Shown one piece after another: positions 12,441 through 23,295 of a stretch of DNA of 64,000 bases. The notes beneath the pieces are model-generated. The model ran no database searches, was not told where the DNA came from, and saw only the letters and a list, made by a program, of their open reading frames with translations. The translations under genes and the position numbers were made by a program. The stretch spans positions 37,810,706-37,874,705 of the forward strand of contig NC_087064.1 in NCBI RefSeq assembly GCF_963678635.1. The letters run 5' to 3'. This DNA comes from Symsagittifera roscoffensis (Eukaryota > Xenacoelomorpha > Acoela > Convolutidae). The number at the start of each line of letters is the position of its first letter. Positions within the stretch are counted from its first letter, which is position 1.

Positions 12441-12649
12441 TTAACGGCAATGAAAACCTGGAACTATTTAAATTGTAAATGGAAACAGCAATATGTTATT
12501 TAAACTATAACAAATTCTGCTCTGACCAAAAAGGAACTAATCAAACAAACAATTGAAAGCTAGCTAGAATGAATTACAGGTGCTGATTTGAAAACCAAAG
12601 ACTTGTTCATTGTCAGCGGAGTCCATTAATAAACCTGAAAACGTGGTTG

Positions 12650-12722
12650 CGGCGTTGTGGCGCAGCGGTATTGGTGGTGCCCGGCAATCATATGATAGCT
12701 GGTACAAATCGTACGTGCGCTG
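12650..12722 (+). repeat. tRNA-like (SINE-type) fragment
   Basis: The string gtTGGCGCAGCGGtattgg fits an RNA polymerase III A box (TGGCNNAGNGG). About 45 bases on, ggtacaaatcgta is a weak B-box-like string. No convincing cloverleaf can be drawn by eye, so this is more likely a tRNA-derived SINE head or tRNA pseudogene than a working tRNA gene. Confidence 0.35.
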
Positions 12723-12765
12723 AAATATACAAGGTGAGCTCTTGTAAAATAAACTTAGCTTAATT

Positions 12766-13296
12766 GTTCCGAATTTCGATACGAAAGTAACGGAATATTT
12801 GTGCTCGGGGTGGGTTTTTTTTTCTTCAGACAAATTTCGACTTTTTAACTAGCCATTTTTGACGGAATTTTTTATATCATTCGAAAAGTATTGTTGTCCT
12901 GAGCTCAAATTTGAAAAGATATTTCAAATGTGATCACTATTCATAAGGTTATGGGGGTTTAAAGATTGCCATTTTGGCCAATTTGGGACAACTAACGCGC
13001 GATAATTTTCGCGCTATTAACGCGTAAGCCGAGACCTAATCCATCTTAGAAATCGTTCCAAATTGGTTAAAAGAAGCTTATTTGCCATAATTGATCTGTT
13101 ACAAGGAGCGAAATCTATCCTTTTGTACTTAATATGTCGTGTGGGGGGATGATTTTCATTAAAAATTTCAAATTTCAGAAAAAAAAGTTGTCATTTTATT
13201 TTATTATCTTTAATTTTTTTATAGGTTATTACTGCTCCATAAACATTAAAAAGCAGTCGGAATATTCAGGGCTTCGCCCTGATACAGGCAATCTTG
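12766..13296 (+). mobile_element. Helentron-like non-autonomous element, copy H2
   Basis: It starts GTTCCGAATTTCGATACG and ends with the inverted sub-terminal word GTCGGAATA, then the hairpin cagggcttcgccctg, then atacaggcaatcttg. It lies between T-rich flanks (ttaatt and ttaacc). Length is 531 bp with no coding sequence. It belongs to a family of at least six copies here. The sub-terminal inverted repeat plus a hairpin at one end only matches the layout described for Helentron-type elements and their non-autonomous derivatives. Confidence 0.6.
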
Positions 13297-13690
13297 TTAA
13301 CCTTAATTAATGAAGCTTCGGGTTAGAACTCTGGCTGATTAACTTAAAAAAGTCTAAATTACCGATTAAGTTTTTCAGTTGTTTTTTTTTTTGCGCGAAG
13401 TGTTTTGTGATATCGTGTAACTGACAATATGGTGACTTCTAGCCTAATTACTGGTACGGTGAGCTCATTGCTGGTACGGTAACGCAATTATCAGAGTCAA
13501 AAATTCAATAACGTTCATCACTTTTTAATCTCTGGTGACTCAAAAACATAATCAATATGAAAACTGATTTGAACATTGAGTTTTTTGCTGGTGTTTGTTG
13601 GAATGAACGAATGAATGAAGGAACTTGTTAAAATGATACTTTATTAACAGTCCAATTTAAATAGTGCTGCTTTCCGCAAAAACAAAATGC
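13297..13690. other. Spacer with short repeats
   Basis: This contains two closely spaced copies of ctggtacggt (about 13453 and 13472) and an aatgaacgaatgaatgaagg simple repeat near 13602. I see no gene. Confidence 0.35.
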
Positions 13691-13732
13691 GGGTTACGCT
13701 TACCAATTGAGAATTCCAAGACAGGACAATCC

Positions 13733-14739
13733 GCCCGCACCGGATTTCCATGGATAATAATCGATTATATTGAATTTTCGTGGTCTGTCTCAATAAATTT
13801 CGATAATAATCGATTATAATCGATTAAAAAGGGATTATAATGAAACTATTTTTCTAATCAATAAAATCCGAATACAATCGATTATAATCGATTATTTTTG
13901 AAAGAAAATGAAACTTGTTTTCGAGGCGAAATAATCCATTTTTAATCGATTACAATCGATTATAATGGATTTTTCGAGGGGTTATTCTTGAAATTTACAA
14001 TTTTGTTCAAAATTATCTCATTTCCTGTTTAGTGCAGTTGCTACGAATTACGTTTCATAAAATGTTACATTTCAGAATAAAATTTATATATTTTTTGTCT
14101 CTACTTTTTTTAATTCATCGCAGTTTAACTAACACTTCATTTCACTGTTTTTTTAACCAAAACCCTAATGAAACTAAATTTTCAGGGGTTTGAATTAGAT
14201 TTTCATAGCTTCCCCCGCCGGAGTTCCATGGATAATAATTATAAGTTTTTTTAACCCAGTTTTTTTTACCCACCCCCCCCCCCCCCCAGTTTACCGCCCC
14301 CTACCCCCCAGTTTGCCGCCCCCACCCCCCCCCCCCAGCTGAGGGGGAGGGAGGAAGCTTGAGGGGGCGAGGGGATGACGTTGAGACATGTCATGTATTA
14401 AAAGACATGGCATAAATTCTGCAATTTTCTCGCAACATTTGCAATATTTTGCAAAAATAGTCGAATTTAGTTCTAAAAATGAAATGGATTATCATGGAGT
14501 ATTTTGGCAAAAATAATCGATTTCAGTGACAAAAATAATGGATTATAATCGATTATAATGGATTATAATGGATTTTTATTTTTCAAAAAAATCGATTTTA
14601 ATGACCACATAATCGATTACGTGGTCTAAATTTGCCACAATAATGGATTATAATGGATTATAATGGATTATAATGACAACATTTTCGACAATATTTTTCC
14701 ATTATAATCGATTATTTTCCATGGAACTCTGGTGCGGGC
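13733..14739. mobile_element. 1-kb inverted-repeat element filled with ATCGATTATAA satellite
   Basis: The ends are inverted copies: GCCCGCACC..TTCCATGGATAATAATCGA on the left, and on the right its reverse complement ending ggaactctggtgcgggc. The inside is largely degenerate repeats of taatcgattataatgga on both strands, plus a C-rich tract at about 14268-14338. The uninterrupted site survives in sister units (acaatccgatgcactcc at 19759 and 23265), so the insertion is real. The flanks fit either no target duplication or a 2-bp CG duplication. No coding sequence is seen, so it is a non-autonomous DNA element of unassigned superfamily. Confidence 0.7.
14268..14338. repeat. C-rich low-complexity tract
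   Basis: Runs of up to 15 C are separated by agtttaccg and agtttgccg. This is the only strongly GC-rich stretch in the element and could form G-quadruplex or i-motif structures. Its exact length is unreliable in an assembly. Confidence 0.7.
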
Positions 14740-14899
14740 GATCCACTCCTGAACAGATAAACAATTATCTGCTTATGCGTTCCATAAACTGATTTGAATT
14801 TCGCAAGATTTGTTCTCGCTTCTTGGACCAAGTTACACCGACAAAATATTTTTGCAAACTATCTATAGATTCCACAACAGTAAAAAGATCAAAGAATAA

Positions 14900-15413
14900 C
14901 AAGACTGCTCGTATCAGGGCGAAGCCCTGAATGTTCCGACTGCTTTTTAAATTTAATGGAGCAGTAATAACATAAAAAACTTAAATGTAATTAAAAACAA
15001 GACATTTGAAACTTTTTATGAAAATCATCACCCCACACGCCATATAAAGTACAAAAGGATAGATTTCGCTACTTGTAACAAATCAATTATGGCAAATAAG
15101 CTTCGTTAAACCAATTTGGAACAATTTCTAAGACGGATTAACACTCCGCTTACGCGTTAATAGCGCGAAACATATCGCGCGTTAATTGTCCCAAATTGGC
15201 CGAAATGGCAATCTTTAAACCCGCATAACTTTACGAAAAATGATCACAGGTGAAATATCTTTTCAAATTTGAGCTCAGGACAACAATACCTTTCGAATGA
15301 TATTTAAAAAAATTCCATCAAAAATGGCTAGTTTAAAAGTCGAAGTTTGTCTGAAGAAAAAAAAACCCACCCCGAGCACAAATATTCCGTTACTTTCGTA
15401 TCGAAAGTCGGAA
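14900..15413 (-). mobile_element. Helentron-like element, copy H3
   Basis: It begins CAAGACTGCTCGTATCAGGG with the hairpin cagggcgaagccctg, then TGTTCCGACT. It ends with the inverted match cgaaAGTCGGAAC. Length is 514 bp. It is followed by two partial, head-to-tail repeats of its own interior (15414-15842 and about 15843-16075), which also occur in units II and III. Confidence 0.65.
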
Positions 15414-16075
15414 CAAAAAATGAATTTTTTTTTCTTAAATTTCATTAAAAAAAAAATCATCCCCCCACACGTCATAATAAGTACTAAGTGATTGATTTTG
15501 CTCCCATTAACAAATCAATTAAGGCATATAAGCTTCCTTGAACCAATGTGGAACGATTTCTAAGACGGATTAAATCTCGTTTACGCGTTAATAGCTCGAA
15601 ATATATCCCACGTTAATTGTCCCAAATTGGCCAAAATGGCAATCTTTAAACCCTCATAACTTTACGAAAAATGATCACTGGTAAAATATCTTTTCAAATT
15701 TAAGCTCAGGGCAACAATACCTTTCGAATGATTTAAAAAATTTCCGTCAAAAATGTCTAGTTAAAAAGTCAAAATTTGTCTGAAGAAAAAAAACCCACCC
15801 CGAGCACAAATATTCCGTTACTTCCGTATCGAAAGTCGGAACAATGCGAATTTTAAGACTATGCGAGTTCTAAGACAAACTTACTTTCAACCTTTTACGA
15901 AAAATGATCTCTGGTGAAATATCCTTTTAAATTTAAGCTCAAGATAACAATACCATTTGAAGGATATTTTAAAAATTTCGTCAAAAATGGCTTGTTGAGA
16001 AAACGAAATTTGTTTGAAAAAAAAAACCATCCGAGCACAAACATTCCGATACTTTCGTTACAGAAGTCAGAAAAA
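15414..16075. repeat. Partial tandem repeats of Helentron-like interior
   Basis: Two further partial copies carry phrases such as cgaaaaatgatcactgg, aaatttaagctcagg and gagcacaaatattccgtta. Equivalent pairs occur at 19835-20395 and 23340-23890. The hairpin-bearing end is missing in these, so the array probably grew by internal duplication and not by fresh insertion. Confidence 0.55.
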
Positions 16076-16618
16076 TTAGAAGGAAACATCAAAATTATAT
16101 CATGACTCATTTTTCTGGATAAAGTTTTGAGGTTGTACACATCTGGCTAATATGTAAGTTTTTTTTCTAGAAAATTTTCATTAGCATAGACAATTATTCA
16201 ATAAGATATCGGTAAGCATCGAACTCTTTATCTGCTCCACTTTTTGCGCTGATAATTCTCGAGTAGCAGACCAACGAATCAATTTTTTTGTCTGTGTTTT
16301 GCTGGTAACAGGGGGCGTGTCGATTACTATGCGTGCCTGTTATTCTGCTCATTTGGAACAATTGAGTGCAGGCGTTTTTGAATTCGCATGTGAAAATTAA
16401 ACTAAAACTTGGTGAAATGATTTTCTGCAACTGAAAACAAATTGAGAATTCAAATAATCGTATCACAGCAGTCAAAGGTTTGCCAAATAAAAAAACTGGA
16501 AGCAAAAATGGCAAGGAGAACCAATTAAAATACCAAGGAGAACCAAAAAGCGTAGAAAAATTTGACTCATGTGATTTGACAAAAGTCATACAAAGAAACA
16601 AACTGTAAGCAAATAAAA

Positions 16619-17160
16619 CAAGACTGCTCGTATCAGGGCGAAGCCCTGAATGTTCCGACTGCCTTTTGAGGTTTATGGAGCAGCAATAAAAACACAAAAA
16701 ATTAAATGAAATAAAATAAAATGAAAATTTTTTTTCCAAAATTTGAAATTTTTTAAAAAAAATCATCCCCCCACTCGCCATATAAAGTACAAAAAGATAG
16801 ATTTCGTTCCTTGTAAAAAATCAATTTTGGCAAATAAGCTTCGTTCAACCAATTTGGAACGATTTATAAGACGGATTAAATCTCGGTTTACGCGTTAATA
16901 GCGCTAATTATATCGCGTGTTAATTGTCCCAAATTGAACAAAATGGCCAAAATGGCAATCTTTAAACCCTCATAACTTTACAAAAAATGATCACAGATGA
17001 AATATCTTTTGAAATTTAAGTTCAGGACAACAATGGCGTTCGAATGATTTTTAAAAATTCCGTCAAAAATGGCTAGTTAAAAAGTCTAAATTTGTCTGAA
17101 GAAAAAAGAAACCCACCCCGAGCACAAATATTCCGTTACTTTCGTATCGAAAGTCGGAAC
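16619..17160 (-). mobile_element. Helentron-like element, copy H4, with empty sister sites
   Basis: This is a full copy (542 bp) from CAAGACTGCTCG to CGAAAGTCGGAAC. It interrupts the phrase gtaagcaaataaaa / aaaaatttctttt. Sister units have the phrase uninterrupted (gcaattaaaaaatcttctttt at 20931; gcaaataaaaaatcttctttt at 24426). The comparison fixes both ends and shows insertion into an A run with no clear target-site duplication, as expected for helitron-type insertion. Confidence 0.75.
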
Positions 17161-17650
17161 AAAAATTTCTTTTGACTTTTTTCCGTAATATCTGTTTGTT
17201 TTCCCTCCACATTCTTTTTTTTTTCGTTTTAAAACCTGGTGACTAGTTTAGTTGAAATAATGATGAGAAAAGTAGAATTGCTAGAAAACGTAAGATTTGT
17301 ACAAGTTTCAAATTTCGGGAGGACAAACAATATTCATATTTGTTCTAATTGAGTCTGAAAAGGAAAAAAGTTGGACAATTTTCTAATTTTTCTGTAACGA
17401 AAATCTTGGCTGTTGGCGCTTTTAAGTTATTCTGGCACCTTCTGAGTTTTTTGAGATAGTCAAAGTTGAGAAGAAAAACACGCAACCCTGTGCAGTTGCT
17501 TCCTCCCATCCATTTTCCAGCCACATAACAGTCGCAAAAAAATTTTTTTCTTGGGAGAATTGTGTAATTTGTGTTCCTTGTGTTATCAAATGGAACACAA
17601 ATTACGTAATTCTCCCATGAAAAAATTCGCCAATTATTTGCGGTTTTGCT

Positions 17651-18064
17651 CAGGCGCGGATATAGTATTTTCTTGAGGGGGGGGGGCGGAATTTCAGAAT
17701 AATTTCAAAAGTTTTGACGATTTTTTTTATGTCGATCGAATTGCTTTTTCGAGCTCTCCCAAAGCACTAAACACCCCTGTTTTAGCCAAAATTTCAGCGC
17801 CGTAGGCAAATTTTTTCTAAACAAAAACGGGCCAAAAAATGCGTTTCTAAGCACTTGTTGGAAAAGTTTGACCAAAAATTGAGTTTTTCGGCGCGGCCCC
17901 CCTCAGAATTAGTATATATTGGCGCCGCAGACACCTTTAGAATTTTTAAAGGTTTGTGTCTCCAAAAATGGATTTTTTAAAATAGTACGAAGGGGGGTCA
18001 CATCTCTGAATCGGCAGTGGGTCGAATCCCTGAAGGTGGGAAGCCCTCCCACGCCCCCTAAATT
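17651..18064 (+). mobile_element. hAT-type MITE relic
   Basis: It starts caggcgcggatatag after gttttgct and carries the phrases shared with 44439-44855: a G run, gctttttcgagctctc, aaagcactaaac, ggcgccg and gggtcgaatccctga. The right terminal repeat is lost. Confidence 0.55.
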
Positions 18065-18324
18065 CTCCCCATATTACAGCTAGTGTTTTGAGTTTAAGTC
18101 CGAGATGGCTCACTCATTGAGTTATTTCAGATAAGGTACACCGTCTGTTTGTCACGCTATCTAATTTTCGGCCAGATTTCTAATACCGATCTTAATCTTA
18201 CTCTTGTATCTCCTAATCTCAATAGATCTAGTGTATAATGGTAATTTTGAGATCGTTGCCTCGAACTTGTTCCAAAGGAGAAAGGAGAACAACTGTATTC
18301 TAACTTTTTTTCCAAATTGCTCTG

Positions 18325-18352
18325 GTGCTGAAACTACGAGTAGTTTCAGCAC
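18325..18352. other. Perfect 12-bp hairpin
   Basis: GTGCTGAAACTA and TAGTTTCAGCAC are perfect inverted repeats around the loop CGAG. The copy at about 26147-26174 keeps the arms with one outer mismatch. Confidence 0.8.
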
Positions 18353-18859
18353 TACAAATAAATGTCAGTGTTCGCTATGGATCATGATTGGTTAGTAAGA
18401 AATATTTTATAGAGATAGTTAAATCAAGAATAGAAATGGTTATAAATACTATTTTTGAACTGTTTCCACCCATCCGGGGCTTAGAGAGTTTTTAGTTTTC
18501 AATTGTCTATTGTAGTAAAGGATGAATCGAATTAATTTTTCGGAGTAGTTTTCGTTTGAAGCAGTGACTGCGTGAAGTAAGGAGAGAAGAAGGGCAGTTG
18601 TTCGTGTTCCAGAAGTGGGTCTCGTTTTAGATTTCAGATTGATGCAAGAATGTGTTGATTTTGTTAAGCGAGACTACGAGCTAGATGGAACGAGACTATG
18701 TGCAAGATGAAGTTTGACTTCTCTGTGTGGAGCGCCAAATGACTAGGATCTGTATGTGAAGTCCACATCGAGTTGGCCATTGTTCTTCTTCAATGGGTAC
18801 CTTTGCTGTGATGTTGGGTCCAAACCTTAAATCCCGCGAGGGTTGTGACTACGGCAAAA

Positions 18860-19690
18860 AAACCAATGGCCTCTTGAACTATTGTCCTTCATCATCCAAA
18901 CGAGATTGTCAGTTTTCAAGTGTGATTATGGAGAGGGAAACCCTTTTGCTCATTTGTTATGTGTTGGTACGTACTCACGGATCCAATGAGTCCAAATGGC
19001 GTTTGCATAGGATTGCGCACGGGCGTAGCACTTTCAATGATTGAAGTTTTGCTCGAAATAAAGTGCGGAGAGCTAATTGCGCGGTGTCCAGGTAGAAAGT
19101 GAATCGTCGTTAACGCTTCGCGATTGATCGGATCGGAGGATACTGCTTTGAGCGGACGGTTGTTCAGAGACTGCTCAACTAAACAAAACGTGGTTAGGAG
19201 GACTTCCTCAGTGAGTTTTCTTGTTCGCAGAATATCATAAAAAGCTTTTTTGGTGCTCCGGATGAGCCTTTACCACACACCACCATGATTAGGAACACTG
19301 GGTGAATTGAAGTTCCAGGCTAGGCTTTAATGAGCGAGCAGAACAGGTGCATGGCTGTTCCAGTTCTCGATGCACGAAACCAATTCTTTGGCCGAGCCAT
19401 CGAAATTCGTACCATGTCCGACCAGATGCCGGAAGGCGTGCCCCGCCGAGCAATGAAGCTTTCTATTCCCATTAGACAGGAACTCGTGTCCATTGACGAA
19501 ACAATCTAGAGATGAACGGCACGTCTCGTCATGCGCCGAATCGTTAGGTGGAATGGGCCGAAAAAAATCTACTCCGCAGTTCGCGAATGGCGGTTGTCGG
19601 TAACCGAGTCGCTCTACCGGAAGGTCAGCCATCATTGGCAAAATTGCCGTAGCTTTTCGTTTTCGGCATAACACGCAATGGTTTCCTCAG
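18860..19690 (-). pseudogene. BEL/Pao integrase fragment, array copy I
   Basis: Minus-strand frame 19327-19674 reads CRKRKATAILPMMADLPVER then GYRQPPFANCGVDFFRPI, the zinc-to-core boundary typical of BEL/Pao integrases. It then passes into frameshifted remnants. The C-terminal part follows at 18865-18990. At 18870 it is joined directly to LTR-like sequence by a deletion. Not functional. Confidence 0.7.
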
Positions 19691-19728
19691 TGGAACTTGT
19701 TAAACTTATACTTAGATAAACTTAGGTT

Positions 19729-22700
19729 ACGCTTACCAATTGAGAATTCAAAGACAGGACAATCCGATGCACTCCTGAACGGATAAACAATTATCTGCTT
19801 ATGCGGATAATTCAATTAAGGCATATAATTCAACAAATCAATTAAGGCATATAAGCTTCCTTGAACCAATGTGGAACGATTTCTAAGACGGATTAAATCT
19901 CGTTTACGCGTTAAAAGCTCGAAATATATCGCACGTTAATTGTCCCAAATTTGCCAAAATGGCAATCTTTAAACCCCCATAACTTTACAAAAAATGATCA
20001 CAGGTGAAAATTTTTTCCAAATTTAAGCTCAGGGCAACAATACCTTTCGAATTATTTAAAAAAATTCCGTCAAAAATGTCTAGTTAAAAAGTCGAAATTT
20101 GTCTGAAGAAAAAAAAACCCACCCGAGCACATATATTCCGTTACTTTCGTATCGAAAGTCGCAACAATGCAAAATTTAAGACTACGCGAACTTTAAGACA
20201 AACTTACTTTCAGCATTTTACGAAAAATGATCACTGTTGAAATTTCCTTTTAAATTTAAGCTCAAGATAACAATACCATTTGAGTGATTTTTTAAAAGTT
20301 TCGGCAATTTTTAAAAAAGCAAAATTTGTTTGAAAAAAAAACCATCCGAGCACAAACATTCTAATACTTTCGTTACGGAAGTCAGAAAATTTAGAAGGAA
20401 ACATCAAAACTATATCATGACTCATTTTTCTGGATAAAGCTTTGAGGTTGTACACATCTGGCTAATATAATGTAAGTTTTTTTCAGAAAAGTTTCATTAG
20501 CATTGACAATTATTCAATAAGATATCGGTAAGCATCGAAATCTTTATCTGCTCCACATTTTGCGCTGATTTCGAGTAGCAGACCAGCGAATCGATTTTTT
20601 GCCGGTGTTTTGCTGGTAACAGGGGGGCGTGTCGATTACTATGCGTGCCTGTTATACTGCTCATTTGGAACAATTGAGTGCAGGAGTTTTTGCCTGTGAT
20701 TGAATTTGCATGTGAAAATTAAACTAAAACTTGGTGAAATGGTTTTCTGCAACTGAAAACAAATTGAGAATTCAAAAAATCGTATCACAGCAGTCAAAAG
20801 TTTGCCAAATAAAAAAATTGGAAGCAAAAATGGCAAAGAGAACCAATTAAAATGCCAAGGAGAACCAAAAAGCGTAGAAAAATTTGACTCATGTGATTTG
20901 AAAAAAGTCATGCAAAGAAAAAAACTGTAAGCAATTAAAAAATCTTCTTTTGATTTTTTCCGTAATATCTATTTGTACTCCATCCACATTCTCTTTTTGT
21001 TGTTTTAAAACCTGGTGACTAATTTAGTTGAAATAAGGATGAGAAAAAAAGAATAGCTAGAAAACGTAAGAATTGTACAAATTTCAAATCTCGGGAGGAC
21101 AAACAATATTCATATTTGTTCTAATTGAGTCTGAAAAGGAAAAAAATTGGACCGTTTGCTAATTTTTTTGAAACGAAAATCTTGGCTGTTGGCGCTTTTA
21201 AGTTCTTCTGGCACTTTTCGAGTTTTTTGAGATAGTCACAGTTGAGAAGAAAAACACGCAACCCTGTGCAACTGCTTCCTCCCAAATTGTCTATTGTAGT
21301 AAAGGATGAATCCAATTGATTTTTCGGATTAGTTTTTTTTGAAGCAGTGACTGCGTGAAGGAAGGAGAGAAGAAGGGCAGTTGTTCGTGTTCCAGAGGTG
21401 GGTCTCGTTTTAGATTTCAGATTGCTGCAAGGATGTGTTGATTTCGTTAAGCGAGACTACGAGCCAGATGGAACGAGACTACGTGCAAGATGGAGTTTGA
21501 CTTCTCTGTGTGGAGCGCCAAGTGACTAGGATCTGTATGTGAAGTCCACATCGATTTGGCTATTGTTCTTCTTCAATGGGTACCTTTGTTGTGATGTTGG
21601 GTCCAAACCTTAAATCCCGCGAGGGTTGTGACTACGGCAACGAACCAATAGACTTGCCATTCCAGATATGGCATGTCGTAGAATTTCCAACTCCCTTTGC
21701 TGCTTGTCCCCTTCCGTCTAAGAAATCTTCTTACGTTGCATATTAAGTCTATTTATTGTTTTTCGAGATAAGTTTTAGTGATTATTCCTATGATAATAAG
21801 GATGGTCAATTAAGCGGTCGGGAAAAACTCATAGTAACTTTTTAGTTCAGGTTTTACAGAATAGTTGGTAACAATTTCTCCCATAATTCGAACACTTGTT
21901 TTTTATTCCAAAGTTTTCACAATTTTTTAGCAACTGCTTAATATGGGCATTTGAACAACTTTCCTCAACCTGAACATTTATCTGAACATTTCGATAAAAA
22001 ATAAATTATTGCTATAAAATGAGGCTGAACAGAAAAAAACTTCAACAACTACGGCCAAAAAAAATATAAGCAAAAACCGAAACAAGAGTTAATTTAGTTC
22101 AAATTTCAGTTCCTAATGTTGAAAAGTTTTCTTAGTTTTAAGTAACATATATTCTAAAAACTGACCCAAAAGTTTCTATATGACTACAGACGCACATTTT
22201 AAAACAGACGCATAGTTAGCGGCTCAGACATCCTCCGACCCCAAAAGAATGAGAAAGGGTGCCAGTTTCACGATCGGACGAGTGTACTCGCCGGTTGCCG
22301 ATCTAATTACGGCAGACTGCGCTATTCCGTCCTTGCCGTAGTTCAATGACTTGACTCGCGCTAACGGGCAATGGCCTCTTGAACTATTGTCCTCCATCAT
22401 CCAAACGAGATTGTCAGTTTTCAAGTGTGATTCTGGGGAGGGAAACCTTTTGCTCATTTGTTATGTGTTGGTACGTACTCACGGATCCAATGAGTCCAAA
22501 TGGCGTTTGCATAGGATTGCGCACGGGCGTAGCACTTTCAATGATTGAAGTTTTGCTCGAAATAAAGTGCGGAGAGCTAATTGCGCGGTGTCCAGGTAGA
22601 AAGTGAATCGTCGTTAACGCTTCGCGATTGATCGGATCGGAGGATACTGCTTTGAGCGGACGGTTGTTCAGAGACTGCTCAACTAAACAAAACGTGGTTA

Positions 22701-23210
22701 GGAGGACTTCCTCAGTGAGTTTTCTTGTTCGCAGAATATCATAAAAAGCTTTTTTGGTGCTCCGGATGAGCCTTTACCACACACCACCATGATTAGGAAC
22801 ACTGGGTGAATTGAAGTTCCAGGCTAGGCTTTAATGAGCGAGCAGAACAGGTGCATGGCTGTTCCAGTTCTCGATGCACGAAACCAATTCTTTGGCCGAG
22901 CCATCGAAATTCGTACCATGTCCGACCAGATGCCGGAAGGCGTGCCCCGCCGAGCAATGAAGCTTTCTATTCCCATTAGACAGGAACTCGTGTCCATTGA
23001 CGGAACAATCTAGAGATGAACGGCACGTCTCGTCATGCGCCGAATCGTTAGGTGGAATGGGCCGAAAAAAATCTACTCCGCAGTTCGCGAATGGCGGTTG
23101 TCGGTAATCTAGTCGCTCGAGCGCAAGGTCAGCCATCATTGGCAAAATTACCGTAGATTTTCGTTTTCGGCATAACACGCAATGGTTTCCGCAGTGGAAC
23201 TTGTTAATTT
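19729..23210. repeat. Segmental array, unit II
   Basis: Starts with the shared phrase ttacgcttaccaattgag. Order: Helentron-like interior repeats, the 1.1-kb repeat without insertion, LTR-like segment from 21286, BEL integrase tail 22224-23200. The stretch around 22492-22830 appears identical by eye to 18985-19325, at an offset of about 3.5 kb. Unit II lacks the 1-kb inverted-repeat element, the complete Helentron-like copies and the hAT-MITE block of unit I. Confidence 0.65.
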
Positions 23211-23295
23211 TATACTTACAAAAAATGCGGGTTACGCTTACCAATTGAGAATTCCAAGACAGGACAATCCGATGCACTCCTGAACGGATAAACAA
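22224..23295 (-). pseudogene. BEL/Pao integrase fragment, array copy II
   Basis: Zinc/core boundary at 22831-23200 (CVLCRKRKSTVILPMMADL) and C-terminal domain at 22224-22457 (WMMEDNSSRGHCPLARVKSL, then ATGEYTRPIVKLAP). The second is the SH3-like tail common to BEL/Pao integrases. The core between them is frameshifted and stop-ridden. The upstream part is cut at the same point as in copy I, where aacttgttaa sequence takes over. Confidence 0.7.

Larger units (their letters stand above)
13690..19720. repeat. Segmental array, unit I (with insertions)
   Basis: This is the first of three related units, starting at the phrase gggttacgcttaccaattga (here, 19729 and 23228). Its order is: start phrase, inserted inverted-repeat element 13733-14739, Helentron-like copy 14900-15413, two partial Helentron-like repeats to 16075, a 1.4-kb repeat interrupted by Helentron-like copy 16619-17160, a hAT-MITE block 17651-18064, an LTR-like segment 18486-18860, then a BEL integrase tail to 19690. 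Relative to unit II it lacks about 0.73 kb between the LTR-like segment and the integrase tail, with a join at ccaat-ggcctcttgaac. Confidence 0.65.

Noticed and set aside
12650-12722. Functional tRNA gene
   Set aside because: Only the A box is good; no paired acceptor or anticodon arm by eye.
13733-14739. CRISPR-like or regularly spaced array from the repeated TCGATTATAA words
   Set aside because: Spacing is irregular, repeats are degenerate and on both strands, and the context is eukaryotic.
16194-16781. 195-codon minus-strand frame
   Set aside because: It spans the edge of a Helentron-like insertion and the 1.4-kb repeat. Sister copies lack an equivalent frame and composition is not protein-like.
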